A stretch of DNA of 64,000 nucleotides from Planctomycetota bacterium. GTDB lineage: Bacteria > Planctomycetota > JAJSAM01 > JAJVHW01. Below are positions 1 through 8,562 of this stretch, in pieces (position 1 is the first letter of the stretch; each line of letters begins with the position of its first letter). The translations under genes were made by a program, and so were the position numbers. Below the pieces are notes generated by a model, which ran no database searches, was not told where the DNA came from, and saw nothing but the letters and a program-made list of their open reading frames with translations. The stretch lies in contig JAJRPF010000056.1 in assembly GCA_024280885.1 (NCBI GenBank), positions 83,544 to 147,543 on the forward strand, read 5' to 3'.

Positions 1-1
1 A

Positions 2-457
2 CGGCTGATCACGCGCGGGCTCTTCGACGGCAAGACGGAGGTCAGCGGCGGCGGCGCCTACTTCTCGTTTGTCACCGCCAGCAACAGCTACGACGAGACG
101 CCCGACCTCGCGTTGGCACGCGGGAAGTTCAGTTGCCTCTCCGCTGGCGCCGACGGTGGGGTATTCGCCCTTCTCGACAGCCGCGATGTGCGCTCTGTCA
201 CGGAGTCCGACGTTCCGCTGGAGATCCGCGGTGACGCGTACGCCATCTACGATGACAGACTTGGCGAGAAGCGGCTCAAGCGGCAGCCCGAGGCGAAGGA
301 CGGGCAGGTCTACGCTGTACGCTCGATCCACTGGGGTGAACACGACACCCTTGCGGTCTTCCAGGTCATCGGCGTCGACGACCTCGGCGTGACCATCGCC
401 TGGCGACGCCTGCGGAGCTACAAGCCGCTCGAGCATCCGGGACGGCGCGACCGCTGA
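2..457 (+). CDS. Hypothetical protein, 5' end outside the window
   Basis: An open frame runs in from the window edge and ends at a TGA at 455-457, giving about 151 residues of a longer protein. I do not recognise the family. The visible part is mixed hydrophobic and charged without membrane segments: an aromatic stretch (AYFSFVTASNSYDE) near the start, then alternating beta-strand-like segments such as VYAVRSIHWG and GVTIAWRRLRSY. A start at the internal ATG at 113 is possible but would discard well-formed coding sequence upstream, so I prefer an incomplete gene. It is followed by decayed accessory sequence. Confidence 0.55.
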   Translation, partial: RLITRGLFDGKTEVSGGGAYFSFVTASNSYDETPDLALARGKFSCLSAGADGGVFALLDSRDVRSVTESDVPLEIRGDAYAIYDDRLGEKRLKRQPEAKDGQVYAVRSIHWGEHDTLAVFQVIGVDDLGVTIAWRRLRSYKPLEHPGRRDR

Positions 458-784
458 TGACGATCCCCGGTCCGGCGGTCGGGCGGCGCGATACGTGCGC
501 CACCGCCGCCCTACTGCTGGCGAGTTGAGCAAGCTCGGGCGCGTGGCCCGCTAACTGGCGCCGGTGCCCGTTGTACCGTGCCCGGCTCGTCGGTCCTCTG
601 GAGGGCGTGGTTGATGGAACCCTCGACCGTCCCGCGTTCCATCGTGCGTGGAGCGATGCCTCGCCGCGTGCATGGCAGAGGACCGTCCCGCGCCATGACG
701 GCGCCGTCTCCCGAACGACTGTGACGGCGTCGTTCTTCTCACCCCTTGAGAACAACGATCCCTCGGTAACTCGACACGCGGAGC
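458..784. other. Non-coding stretch, nothing recognised
   Basis: About 330 bases between the incomplete first gene and the RHS-like remnant. Frames exist on both strands, but they are arginine/proline/alanine-rich translations typical of non-coding GC-rich DNA. I saw no tRNA, terminator or clear promoter. It is probably debris of the same decayed patch as the two pseudogenes that follow. Confidence 0.4.
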
Positions 785-1003
785 GTGACCGAGTTTGTCT
801 ACGACGCCATCAATCGTCGCGCGAAGCAGACGGTGATGGATCGCACGGCCGTGACGAGCGAGAGGATCACGGAGTGGACGTACCACAGTCGCAACGTCGT
901 GGCCGTGCTCGTCCGTCCCACGGTCGTTGACGCCGTCGTGTGGCGTCTGGACGTGATCGACCAGTCGACGAACGTGTTCGCGCTCGTATCTCGCGCGCCG
1001 TGA
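785..1003 (+). pseudogene. RHS/YD-repeat-like remnant
   Basis: A 72-residue frame begins TEFVYDAINRRAKQTV and continues with YHSRNVVAVLVR and DQSTNVFALVS. This resembles the RHS/YD-repeat pattern, in which units of the form Y-x-YD-x-x-NRR-x-K are followed by Y-D-x-NVVA and a closing N-V-x-ALVD. RHS proteins are giant polymorphic toxins or wall-associated shells of over 1000 residues, so this would be a short relic. It lies just upstream of a broken higB, consistent with an eroded accessory patch. The match rests on motif memory only and could be chance. Confidence 0.35.
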
Positions 1004-1011
1004 GGGCGGAT

Positions 1012-1181
1012 CGACGGAGCTTGCGAACGCGGCAGCTCACGGACGCGTGGGCGCTGCGGGGAACGCGCGTCGGGCAGTACCGTCTGCGCGTGAGAATATT
1101 CGCGTGGACGATCACTATCGACTCTGCTTCCGGTGGTCCGCGGCGGGCGCGGCCGAAGTCGAGATTGTGGATGATCACTGA
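1012..1181 (+). pseudogene. higB: Broken HigB/RelE-family toxin remnant
   Basis: Frame 1 encodes ALRGTRVGQYRLRV (1051-1092), and frame 3 then encodes VDDHYRLCFRW followed by AAEVEIVDDH and a TGA at 1179-1181. Joined, these are the C-terminal half of a HigB-type mRNA interferase (family pattern LxGxRxGQYxxRxNDxYRxCFRW...VEIVDYH). The break is a 14-nt insertion (1093-1106) between two copies of CGCGTG; removing it restores R-L-R-V-D-D-H-Y-R-L-C-F. The N-terminal half is not clearly recognisable. The stop lies 15 nt before the higA start, the usual HigBA order. The toxin is presumably inactive. Confidence 0.65.
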
Positions 1182-1196
1182 GAAGCGGGCGACACG

Positions 1197-1610
1197 ATGA
1201 CGCGTGCGGATCCCGTCACCCCCGGTGAACTATTGAAGGCGGAGTTCCTTCTCCCGATGAAGATCTCGCAGTATCGGCTCGCCAAGGAGATCGGCGTACC
1301 GGCTCAGCGGATCAGTGCGATCGTTCACGGCATGCGTTCGATCTCGGCCGACACGGACCTGCGTCTCTGTCGCTTCTTCGGTCTGTCCAACGGGTATTGG
1401 CTGCGCGCACAGGCGCTCCACGACATCGAGGTCGCGGGCGCTGTCCTGGAGAAGGCGCTGCGGAAGAATCACGCCCTGGCCGACGAAGCGGTCACGATCC
1501 GTCTTGCCGTAGCTGTCTCGTCATTGCAGGTGCTCGCGACCCGTTCCTGTACTCGCGCTCTCGCGTGGGAATCGAAGATCGGCGCGGGCTCTCGGTCGAT
1601 GCGCGTGTGA
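1197..1610 (+). CDS. higA: HigA-type antitoxin, XRE family
   Basis: A DNA-binding antitoxin with an XRE-type helix-turn-helix. It begins with the family hallmark PVTPGELLKAEFLLP, then the helix-turn-helix around residues 24-60 (QYRLAKEIGVPAQRISAIV, then SISADTDLRLCRFFG), then YWLRAQALHDIEVA, typical of HigA C-termini. HigA is usually about 95-105 residues; this frame runs to 137 and its last ~40 residues do not look like the family, so the 3' end may be read-through after a small mutation. It sits just behind a disrupted higB, so it is an orphan antitoxin and could still repress its own promoter. It stops 9 nt short of the convergent tilS stop. Confidence 0.8.
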   Translation: MTRADPVTPGELLKAEFLLPMKISQYRLAKEIGVPAQRISAIVHGMRSISADTDLRLCRFFGLSNGYWLRAQALHDIEVAGAVLEKALRKNHALADEAVTIRLAVAVSSLQVLATRSCTRALAWESKIGAGSRSMRV

Positions 1611-1618
1611 GTGCGCGC

Positions 1619-3010
1619 CTAGTCGTTGATAGATTCGAGCAGCAGTATCCGTCGCGTCGAGGGCGTGACGCGTACACGATCTGCGAGAGCGACGCCCATG
1701 ACCCAGACGATGCCGGTCGTGTCGCAAAGGAGCGGGAGACGATCGCGCGCTGACGCCTCGATGCCGCGGCGTTGGAGCAGGTGCCCGAGGCGGGTGTCGG
1801 CCGCGGCTCCGAGTCCGCGCAGTCGGTCTCCCTCGATGCGCGTGCGCGCAACGAGTGCGCCCTCCACCCGGTCCGCATCCGCGAGTTCGAGTGTCCCGTC
1901 GGATCGTGCGAGACGCTCCAGAAACGGCTCGTTGGCTGCATCCGCGACGCGCAGGGAGATGCGCCAGCCGTCCCAGAGCTCTGTTGTGCCCGAGCGCATC
2001 ACGTTGCGCGGTGGCAGCGGAGTGCGCGGGGAGCGCGTCGCCGACGGCGGAGCGCTCACCAGTTGCACGCCCGATGTGCTCTGCGCCACGCGGACTCCCG
2101 ACACGACGCCTGCGTCCGCACCCGAGATCGCCTCCACGAGCCGCTCGGTTTCGGCGCGCGTGAGAGGTCGCGCGTCGCGCAGCGCTGGCACCGTATCGCG
2201 TAGGATTGCCGCGCGCAGCGTCGTCGGTAGGCGCTCGAAGCCTGGGTGGATGCGCAGCGTGGGCCCGTCCAATTCCAGGAACGGCCGCGCGAGTTCGACA
2301 TCGGTCGGGCGGGGGGCTTCTGCGAAGTTCGTGGCGAGGCGCGCGAGGAGCGGGATCGGGTCGCGTCCCACGCACTCGGCCAGCGCTGGCAGCCCGACGT
2401 GACGAATGCGCGCGCGCTCGTTGCCGTCCACGTTGGTCGCGTCCTCGATCCAGGGCGTGCCACGCTCGCGGAGCCAGGCCCGCAATGCGTCGCGGCGGAA
2501 GGGCAAGAGCGGGCGAACGAGCGTGGCGCTCTCCGTCAAGGTGCGTTGCTCGGGAATCCCCGCGAGGCCGGTGGCCCCGGTCCCACGGAGGATGCGCTGG
2601 AGCACCGTCTCGGCCTGATCGTCCGCGTGGTGGGCGGTCACGACGTGGGAAGAGCCGGTCGCGCCCGCCGCGGCCTCGAAGAACGCATACCGGACACGCC
2701 TCGCCGCCTCTTCCGGGCTCTCGCCGGGCTGTGGGGACACCGGCCGACGCTCGACCACACTCTCGACCCCGAGAGAGTCACCCGCCCAGGCCGCGACCGA
2801 CCGAGCTTCGTCCGCCGACGTCTCGCGCAGGCCATGGTCGAGGTGCGCAAGCGTCACGGCGCCGAGCCTGAGGTCCTTCCGCGCCTCGTGGAGCAAGAGT
2901 GTTAACGCTGTCGAGTCCGCGCCCCCCGAGCAGGCGACGAGCACGCGCGCAGCCTCCGGGAGGAGGCGCCGGTCACGGACATGGGCAACGAAAGACTCAA
3001 GGAGCGTCAC
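1619..3010 (-). CDS. tilS: tRNA(Ile)-lysidine synthetase TilS
   Basis: An essential enzyme that converts C34 of the CAU anticodon of a minor tRNA-Ile into lysidine using ATP and lysine, so the tRNA reads AUA instead of AUG. The 463-residue product has the PP-loop SGGADST at residues 28-34, a following LAHLDHGLR segment, and the HADDQAET motif typical of the family. The N-terminal catalytic domain is followed by a helical middle part and a C-terminal TilS_C domain (ASARDRLPLLCD...VTPSTRR). The length suits the long bacterial form. The likely start is GTG at 3010. It is convergent with higA and divergent from gap. Confidence 0.93.
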   Translation of the reverse strand: MTLLESFVAHVRDRRLLPEAARVLVACSGGADSTALTLLLHEARKDLRLGAVTLAHLDHGLRETSADEARSVAAWAGDSLGVESVVERRPVSPQPGESPEEAARRVRYAFFEAAAGATGSSHVVTAHHADDQAETVLQRILRGTGATGLAGIPEQRTLTESATLVRPLLPFRRDALRAWLRERGTPWIEDATNVDGNERARIRHVGLPALAECVGRDPIPLLARLATNFAEAPRPTDVELARPFLELDGPTLRIHPGFERLPTTLRAAILRDTVPALRDARPLTRAETERLVEAISGADAGVVSGVRVAQSTSGVQLVSAPPSATRSPRTPLPPRNVMRSGTTELWDGWRISLRVADAANEPFLERLARSDGTLELADADRVEGALVARTRIEGDRLRGLGAAADTRLGHLLQRRGIEASARDRLPLLCDTTGIVWVMGVALADRVRVTPSTRRILLLESIND

Positions 3011-3180
3011 GCGCTGATCCTACGCGCCACGCCGACTCCCTCCCCAAACGTGGATGAAGGGCGTCGCGCAGCGCTACCATCCGCGTTCGCGGGCGACGCC
3101 CGCCGCCGTCTCGCCGGGTAACCGCCGGCCATCGGTGCAAATGACCCTGGTTGTCGAAGATCCCGGCAAATTTGAGGCTG

Positions 3181-3188
3181 GGAGGAGG
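3181..3188 (+). promoter_or_regulatory. Shine-Dalgarno that fixes the gap start
   Basis: GGAGGAGG lies 7 nt before the GTG at 3196. It decides the start of gap, because the frame is open further upstream to a TTG at 3151 that would add 15 residues not found in the enzyme family. Confidence 0.75.
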
Positions 3189-3195
3189 ACGTTCG

Positions 3196-4203
3196 GTGGG
3201 TATTCGCGTTGCGATCAACGGCTTCGGGCGCATTGGGCGCCTCGTGTTTCGGATACTGGAGAAGGACGAGCGTTTCGAGGTCGTGACGATCAACGATCTC
3301 TCGAACCCGAAGACTCTCGCGCACCTGGCGCGCTTCGACTCGACCCACGGCAGGTTCGACGGTTCGATCACCGTGGCCGGCGAGGGGCGTCTCGACGTCA
3401 ACGGTCGCGAGGTGTCGATCACGGCCGAGCGCGATCCCGCCGCGCTGAAGCATGGCGACAACGGCATCGACTGGGTCGTCGAGGCGACCGGTGTCTTTCG
3501 CACACGCGCGCAGCTCCAGACGCATCTCGATGCTGGCGCGAATCGCGTTCTGCTGACGGTGCCGCCGAAGGATGAGATCGACGCTCTCGTCGTGATGGGC
3601 GTCAACCACGAGTCGCTGACGGCGGATGCCCGCATCATCAGCAACGCGTCATGCACAACCAACTGTCTCGCGCCGATCGCAAAGGTGTTGAACGACTCGT
3701 TCGGCATCCACCGTGGCTTGATGACAACGGTCCACGCGTACACGAACGATCAGCGCATTCTGGATCTCGTCCACAGCGATCTGCGCCGCGCCCGGAGTGC
3801 TGCGGTCAACATGATCCCGACGTCCACCGGCGCCGCGCGCGCCGTCGGTCAGGTCCTGCCGGAGCTGAACGGCAAGCTGGACGGCTGCGCCATCCGCGTT
3901 CCCGTTCCGGACGGTTCGATCGTCGATCTCGTAGCGAAGGTCGAACGTGACGTCACGCTCGAAGAGGTGAACGCCGCAGTCAAGGCCGCCGCCGACGGCC
4001 CGATGAAGGGCATCCTCCAGTACAGCGTGGACCCGCTCGTCTCGACCGACATCGTCGGTAACCCGTACTCGTGCATCTACGACTCGCTCGCGACGATGGT
4101 CAGCGGCAATCTGATCAAGACGCTCACGTGGTACGACAACGAGTGGGGCTACAGCAACCGCGTTGTCGACGCGATGGCATACACCTCCAGTCTGGACTCC
4201 TAG
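3196..4203 (+). CDS. gap: Glyceraldehyde-3-phosphate dehydrogenase
   Basis: Cytosolic glycolytic enzyme oxidising glyceraldehyde 3-phosphate to 1,3-bisphosphoglycerate with NAD(P). The 335-residue product starts with the dinucleotide-binding segment IRVAINGFGRIGR; the active-site motif SNASCTTNCLAP places the catalytic cysteine at residue 153, and the C-terminus has the usual WYDNEWGYSNRV. The GTG start is chosen from the strong ribosome-binding site and the standard family length. pgk follows after 15 nt, then rpe and accD, so transcription is probably shared. Confidence 0.97.
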   Translation: MGIRVAINGFGRIGRLVFRILEKDERFEVVTINDLSNPKTLAHLARFDSTHGRFDGSITVAGEGRLDVNGREVSITAERDPAALKHGDNGIDWVVEATGVFRTRAQLQTHLDAGANRVLLTVPPKDEIDALVVMGVNHESLTADARIISNASCTTNCLAPIAKVLNDSFGIHRGLMTTVHAYTNDQRILDLVHSDLRRARSAAVNMIPTSTGAARAVGQVLPELNGKLDGCAIRVPVPDGSIVDLVAKVERDVTLEEVNAAVKAAADGPMKGILQYSVDPLVSTDIVGNPYSCIYDSLATMVSGNLIKTLTWYDNEWGYSNRVVDAMAYTSSLDS

Positions 4204-4218
4204 CCGGAGACTCTCCGT

Positions 4219-5439
4219 ATGCTCGGCAAGCTCTCTGTCGGCGACGTCGATTGCGGTGGCAAGCGTGTCTTCGTTCGTGTGGACTTCAACGTTCCACTCG
4301 ACGAGGCGTGCTCTGTCACCGACGATCGGCGCATCCGCGCTGCGCTTCCCACGCTGCGTCTCCTGCTGGAGCAGGGCGCGATCGTGGTCCTCGGAAGCCA
4401 TCTTGGGCGACCGAAGGGTGAGGTCGTTTCCGCGCTCCGCATGACGCCCGTTGCGGCGCGTCTCGCGGAACTGTTGGAGCGTCCGGTGACGGCGTTGGAT
4501 GCCGTGGTGGGGGAGTCGGTCGAAGCGGCCGTTGCGGCGGCGTCGCCGGGTGACGTGCTCTTGCTGGAAAACCTGCGTTTCGAACGGGGCGAGACGCAGG
4601 GCGATCCCCAATTCGCCGCTGCCCTCGCGCGGCTGTGCGACGTCTACGTGAACGATGCCTTCGGCGCTGCGCATCGCGCACACGCCTCGGTCTCCGTGTT
4701 GCCGATGTTGGTTGAGACCGCTGCGGCGGGATTGCTCCTGTCCGCGGAGTTGCAACATCTCGGTGGGGCGCTCGCGAACGCCGAGCGCCCGTTCGTGCTC
4801 GTGTTCGGTGGCGCCAAGGTCTCCGACAAAGTGCCGGTGCTGCGCAACCTGCTCTCGCGGGTTGACGTCGCACTGATCGGCGGCGCGATGGCGTATACGT
4901 TCATGGTCGCGAAGGGCATGGACGTCGGTGCGTCACGGATCGAAGCGGACTTCGTGCAGACCGCGGGTCAGATCCTCGCGGAGGCCGAGGCGCGTGGTGT
5001 GCGCGTGTTGCTGCCCAACGACCACGTTGTGGCGGCCCGTTTCGCTGAGGATGCCGAGACGCATATCTCGTCACCCGAGATCCCCGCGGGCCAGATGGGA
5101 CTCGACATCGGTCCGGGCACCGCCGGGCGTTACGCTGGCGAGATCGCACAAGCCAAGACGATCCTCTGGAACGGCCCGATGGGGGTCTTCGAGATGACGC
5201 CGTTCGCGAGCGGCACACGCGTCGTCGGACAGGCGATTGCCGCCGCCACCGACAAGGGCGCGACCAGCGTTGTGGGGGGCGGCGACACGGCCGCTGCGGC
5301 GCAGATGGCGGGTGTGGCGTCGCATATGACGCACGTCTCGACCGGCGGCGGCGCGGCGCTCGAATTCCTCGAGGGCAATGAGTTACCTGGTGTCGTAGCC
5401 CTGACCGACGTGCAGACATCTTCGGAAGGAACCGCCTGA
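4219..5439 (+). CDS. pgk: Phosphoglycerate kinase
   Basis: Transfers the acyl phosphate of 1,3-bisphosphoglycerate to ADP, the first ATP-yielding step of lower glycolysis. The 406-residue length is standard for a bacterial monomer. The N-terminal substrate lobe carries GKRVFVRVDFNVPLD and LGSHLGRPKGE; the nucleotide lobe carries LVFGGAKVSDKVPVL and the C-terminal VVGGGDTAAAAQMAG. It follows gap by 15 nt, and its TGA shares one base with the rpe ATG, indicating translational coupling. Confidence 0.97.
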   Translation: MLGKLSVGDVDCGGKRVFVRVDFNVPLDEACSVTDDRRIRAALPTLRLLLEQGAIVVLGSHLGRPKGEVVSALRMTPVAARLAELLERPVTALDAVVGESVEAAVAAASPGDVLLLENLRFERGETQGDPQFAAALARLCDVYVNDAFGAAHRAHASVSVLPMLVETAAAGLLLSAELQHLGGALANAERPFVLVFGGAKVSDKVPVLRNLLSRVDVALIGGAMAYTFMVAKGMDVGASRIEADFVQTAGQILAEAEARGVRVLLPNDHVVAARFAEDAETHISSPEIPAGQMGLDIGPGTAGRYAGEIAQAKTILWNGPMGVFEMTPFASGTRVVGQAIAAATDKGATSVVGGGDTAAAAQMAGVASHMTHVSTGGGAALEFLEGNELPGVVALTDVQTSSEGTA

Positions 5440-6125
5440 TGCCTCCTCCCATCCTGATCGCACCCAGCCTGCTCTCCGTGGACTTCGCTCATCTCGAAGA
5501 CGGTCTACGGATGGTGGAGAGCGGTGGCGCGGATCTCCATCACGTCGATGTGATGGACGGGCACTTCGTCCCGAACCTCTCGATCGGCCCGCCGGTCGTC
5601 AAGTCGGTTGCGAACGTCGCGAAGATCCCACTCGATTGCCATCTGATGGTGACCGACCCGCTCACCTACGCCGAGCGCTTCGCGAAGATGGGCGTGTGGT
5701 GCGTGACGTTCCACATCGAGGTTTGTGACGACCCCGCTGCGATGGCGGCCGCGTTCCGCGCGATGGGCGTGCGCGTCGGTGTGGCGCTCAATCCGCCGAC
5801 GCCGGTCGAAAAGCTTGAGCGCGCGCTCGACCATGTGGACATGGTGCTCGTGATGTCTGTCAACCCCGGCTTCGGTGGGCAGAAGTTCATGGGCGAGGTG
5901 CTCCCCAAGGTCGAAGCACTGCGCGGTCGCTACGGTTTCGGCGGCGACATCGAGATGGACGGCGGCATCGCGCCCGCGACGATCGCGGATTGCGCCGCAG
6001 CCGGCGCCAACGTCCTCGTCGCGGGCAGTGCCGTGTATGGCGCAGACGACCCGGCTGCGCGCATCTCCGAGTTGCGCACGCTCGCCGAAGACGCGCGTGC
6101 CCCGACAGCAGCGGGAAGCCGCTGA
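5439..6125 (+). CDS. rpe: Ribulose-phosphate 3-epimerase
   Basis: Interconverts ribulose 5-phosphate and xylulose 5-phosphate in the pentose phosphate pathway. The 228-residue TIM barrel begins with IAPSLLSVDF and contains the metal/active-site motif HHVDVMDGHFVPN, the DCHLMV strand, MSVNPGFGGQKF and the phosphate-binding MDGGI. Both ends overlap neighbours by one base (TGATG with pgk and with accD), so glycolysis, pentose interconversion and the first fatty-acid step appear to be produced from one transcript. Confidence 0.96.
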   Translation: MPPPILIAPSLLSVDFAHLEDGLRMVESGGADLHHVDVMDGHFVPNLSIGPPVVKSVANVAKIPLDCHLMVTDPLTYAERFAKMGVWCVTFHIEVCDDPAAMAAAFRAMGVRVGVALNPPTPVEKLERALDHVDMVLVMSVNPGFGGQKFMGEVLPKVEALRGRYGFGGDIEMDGGIAPATIADCAAAGANVLVAGSAVYGADDPAARISELRTLAEDARAPTAAGSR

Positions 6126-6952
6126 TGGCGTGGCCGTTCCGTCGTAAGCGTGAGATGCCCGAGGGCCTGTGGAAGGTCTGTTCCGGGTGTGACAAATACG
6201 TCTACAAGCAGCAGATCGAGGAGGCCCTCAACTGCTGCCCGGAGTGCGGCGAGCACTTCCCTCTCTCCGGCTATCCGCGCATCGACGTCACCGCTGACCC
6301 GGACTCGTTCGACGAGATCGCGTCCGATGTCATCAGCAAGGATGTTCTCGGTTTCGTGGATGGCAAGGGCCCCTACGCAAAGAAGCTGAAGAAGACGCGC
6401 GCCAAGTCACGCGCCAGCGACGCGTGCGTGGTCGGTCGCGCACGGATCGACGGCGTCGCCACGATCCTCGGCGCGCTCGACTTCTCGTTCATGGGCGGCT
6501 CGATGGGCTACGCGGTTGGCGAGAAGGTTGCGATCGCACTCGAGACGGCGCTGGCCGAGGAACTCCCGTGCGTCATCTTCTCCGCATCCGGCGGCGCGCG
6601 CATGCACGAGGGCGCGTTGTCGCTGATGCAGATGGCGAAGACCTCCGCAGCCGTACACCGTTTCAAGGAGCGCGGGCGGTGGCCGTTCATCTCGGTGTTG
6701 ACACACCCGACGACCGGCGGCGTCACCGCTTCGTTCTCGGCTCTCGGCGACATCACGTTGGCCGAACCGAAAGCACTGATCGGCTTCGCCGGACCACGCG
6801 TGATCGAGAACACGATCCGCCAGGAACTCCCCGAGGGCTTCCAGCGCTCCGAGTTCCTGATGGAGAAGGGCTATATCGACCGCATCGTCCCGCGCAACGA
6901 GATGCGCGAGACGCTGTCGAAGCTCTTCACGCTGCTGCTACCGATCAGCTGA
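6125..6952 (+). CDS. accD: Acetyl-CoA carboxylase carboxyltransferase beta subunit
   Basis: Beta half of the carboxyltransferase that moves CO2 from biotin to acetyl-CoA to make malonyl-CoA. The 275-residue product has the N-terminal zinc ribbon (Cys19, Cys22, Cys38, Cys41 in CSGC...CPEC), then the crotonase-like carboxyltransferase fold with MGGSMGYAVGEK, SASGGARMHEGALSLMQM and HPTTGGVTASFS. The ATG at 6125 is chosen because it shares a base with the rpe stop and yields the zinc ribbon at the usual distance from the N-terminus. accA is not in the window. Confidence 0.96.
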   Translation: MAWPFRRKREMPEGLWKVCSGCDKYVYKQQIEEALNCCPECGEHFPLSGYPRIDVTADPDSFDEIASDVISKDVLGFVDGKGPYAKKLKKTRAKSRASDACVVGRARIDGVATILGALDFSFMGGSMGYAVGEKVAIALETALAEELPCVIFSASGGARMHEGALSLMQMAKTSAAVHRFKERGRWPFISVLTHPTTGGVTASFSALGDITLAEPKALIGFAGPRVIENTIRQELPEGFQRSEFLMEKGYIDRIVPRNEMRETLSKLFTLLLPIS

Positions 6953-7031
6953 CTCCGTATTGCTCGCTTGTCGTGGGCAGGTACTCCGCGTCGGCCGGTG
7001 AGCACGGTGTGCTCTCCGTCGGAGGTGAGAA

Positions 7032-7496
7032 ATGCCGGTCCATCGGGTTCTGTCCGTGCTTCGTGCCATCTCGGTCGTGGTACTTCTATGGGCGCTTCCC
7101 GGTTGCATCGGCGTTGGCTACTTCGGGACGGAGCGCGCGAACGGTCTTGACGCCGACGCAGTCACCCCGTTCTCGCGTGGAGCGTGGCCCGTCACGGCCG
7201 AGACGCTGATCCAGAAGCGCGGAGAACCCGATACGCGCACGGCAATGGACGATTCGTGGGAACGCTGGGAGTACGACAAAGGACTGCGCTGGAACGGCCC
7301 CACGGTCTTCCTCGTGATCGGCATTCCGTTGATCATTCCGGTGGGGCGCGACTCCGACACGTTCTACATACGCGATGGACTGGTCGAGACCGTTGACGTC
7401 GTCCGGTACTACGAGAAGGGCTACACGTTCGGTGTGTCGCCTGGCGTCTGTCCCGATCTCGGCTTCGTTGCCTGGGGTGGCAAGCACTTCGATTGA
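7032..7496 (+). CDS. Predicted lipoprotein, BamE/SmpA-like
   Basis: A 154-residue exported protein with a hydrophobic N-terminal segment (residues 9-23) ending in the lipobox LPGC at about residue 25, so it is probably lipid-anchored. After the cysteine, LIQKRGEPDTRTAMDD and ERWEYDKG resemble the G-x-P-D...W-x-Y pattern of SmpA/OmlA/BamE-like lipoproteins that attach to outer-membrane assembly complexes. A further hydrophobic stretch (VFLVIGIPLIIPV) sits mid-protein. GGAGGTGA lies 4 nt before the ATG. Assignment to the BamE group is tentative. Confidence 0.75.
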   Translation: MPVHRVLSVLRAISVVVLLWALPGCIGVGYFGTERANGLDADAVTPFSRGAWPVTAETLIQKRGEPDTRTAMDDSWERWEYDKGLRWNGPTVFLVIGIPLIIPVGRDSDTFYIRDGLVETVDVVRYYEKGYTFGVSPGVCPDLGFVAWGGKHFD

Positions 7497-7597
7497 GCGC
7501 CTCCCATGCGTTCCTGGCCCGGCGTCTACACTGAGCGGATGACGATAATCCGCGCCGCTGTCCCAATCGCTGTTCTCGCTGCAAGAGCAACAGCAGC

Positions 7598-8392
7598 ATG
7601 AACATCCACGGCAAGACCGTTCGCGTTGTCGAGAGCCACGAAGAGGTGCTCGGCGACTGGGCGGATGCGGCGCGGGAACTGGGCCGATCATTGACGCTGG
7701 TGACGCTCGATCGGCATACCGACACGTCTCCGGCGCTGAGCGTGGACTACACCGATTATCACGCGGTCGAAGGCGGAGCGTCCGATGACAGCTCGTCCGA
7801 GCCAGAGTTCACGCGTTGGCAGAAGCGCGTGCTCGCTCGTTTCCGCGACGCCGAACCGGAGGTGCTGGACGCGCTCGTCGAGCGCATTCAGAACGACGAG
7901 CACATCGACGCCGCCCTGCGACTCGGCATCGTCGATCGCGCGCTGATCGTCAGTTCACAGGCCGGACGGACCGGCGACGCGCTCATCCCGGGTGCATCGG
8001 TGTATCGCCCGGTGTGTGCGCCGAGTTGCGAGCAAGCGTCGCACGAGGACGCCGCGTGCCCCCGGCGTCGCTTCGACGCCATCCTCGAAGCGACGCTGCT
8101 TCGCGACGCCCTCGCGCAACTTGCATTCAACGTCCACGACGCTTCTCCCTACATCCTCGACATCGACCTCGACACGTTCTCGACGCGTCGCGGGCTCACG
8201 CCAGCAGACGCGACGATCTTCCACGCGCTCATCAGGGGTGCACATCTCATCACCCTCGCCCGCGAACCCGAGTACGTGAATGAGAGCATGGACGACCACG
8301 ACGCCGACGAGATCGAGGCCGCGGTCCTGCGGCATGTCGCGACCGCGATGCACGGAGTGCGCGTGGGGCACGCAAGAGGTACGGATCGGTGA
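7598..8392 (+). CDS. UPF0489-like protein, possible arginase/deacetylase-like fold
   Basis: A 264-residue soluble protein. The N-terminal segment LTLVTLDRHTDTSPAL and the later ILDIDLDTFSTRRG resemble the two acidic/histidine motifs (DxHxD and LDIDxDxF) of the UPF0489 family, which shares metal-site geometry with arginase-like hydrolases. The end has TLAREPEYV. The function of the family is unknown; a metal-dependent hydrolase role is inference. The start is uncertain because no strong ribosome-binding site precedes the ATG at 7598. Confidence 0.7.
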   Translation: MNIHGKTVRVVESHEEVLGDWADAARELGRSLTLVTLDRHTDTSPALSVDYTDYHAVEGGASDDSSSEPEFTRWQKRVLARFRDAEPEVLDALVERIQNDEHIDAALRLGIVDRALIVSSQAGRTGDALIPGASVYRPVCAPSCEQASHEDAACPRRRFDAILEATLLRDALAQLAFNVHDASPYILDIDLDTFSTRRGLTPADATIFHALIRGAHLITLAREPEYVNESMDDHDADEIEAAVLRHVATAMHGVRVGHARGTDR

Positions 8393-8562
8393 GGATCGGT
8401 CCGAGCAACACGCGCTGACACCAGGGGCGTCGCTCATCACCGGCGGCGTGGCGTTCGCGACGTACTCGTGCCGAAATTCGTCGCGTGCGCCAACCGGACT
8501 ACCCTGCTGTCCAGCATCACTCGCCGCGCGTTCGCACGGCCGAGTCACCATCGGAGAGCAGC

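Noticed and set aside
3151..3195. TTG start extending GAPDH by 15 residues
   Set aside because: The extra residues lie before the invariant VGIRVAINGFGR start and the Shine-Dalgarno sits within them, directly ahead of GTG 3196.
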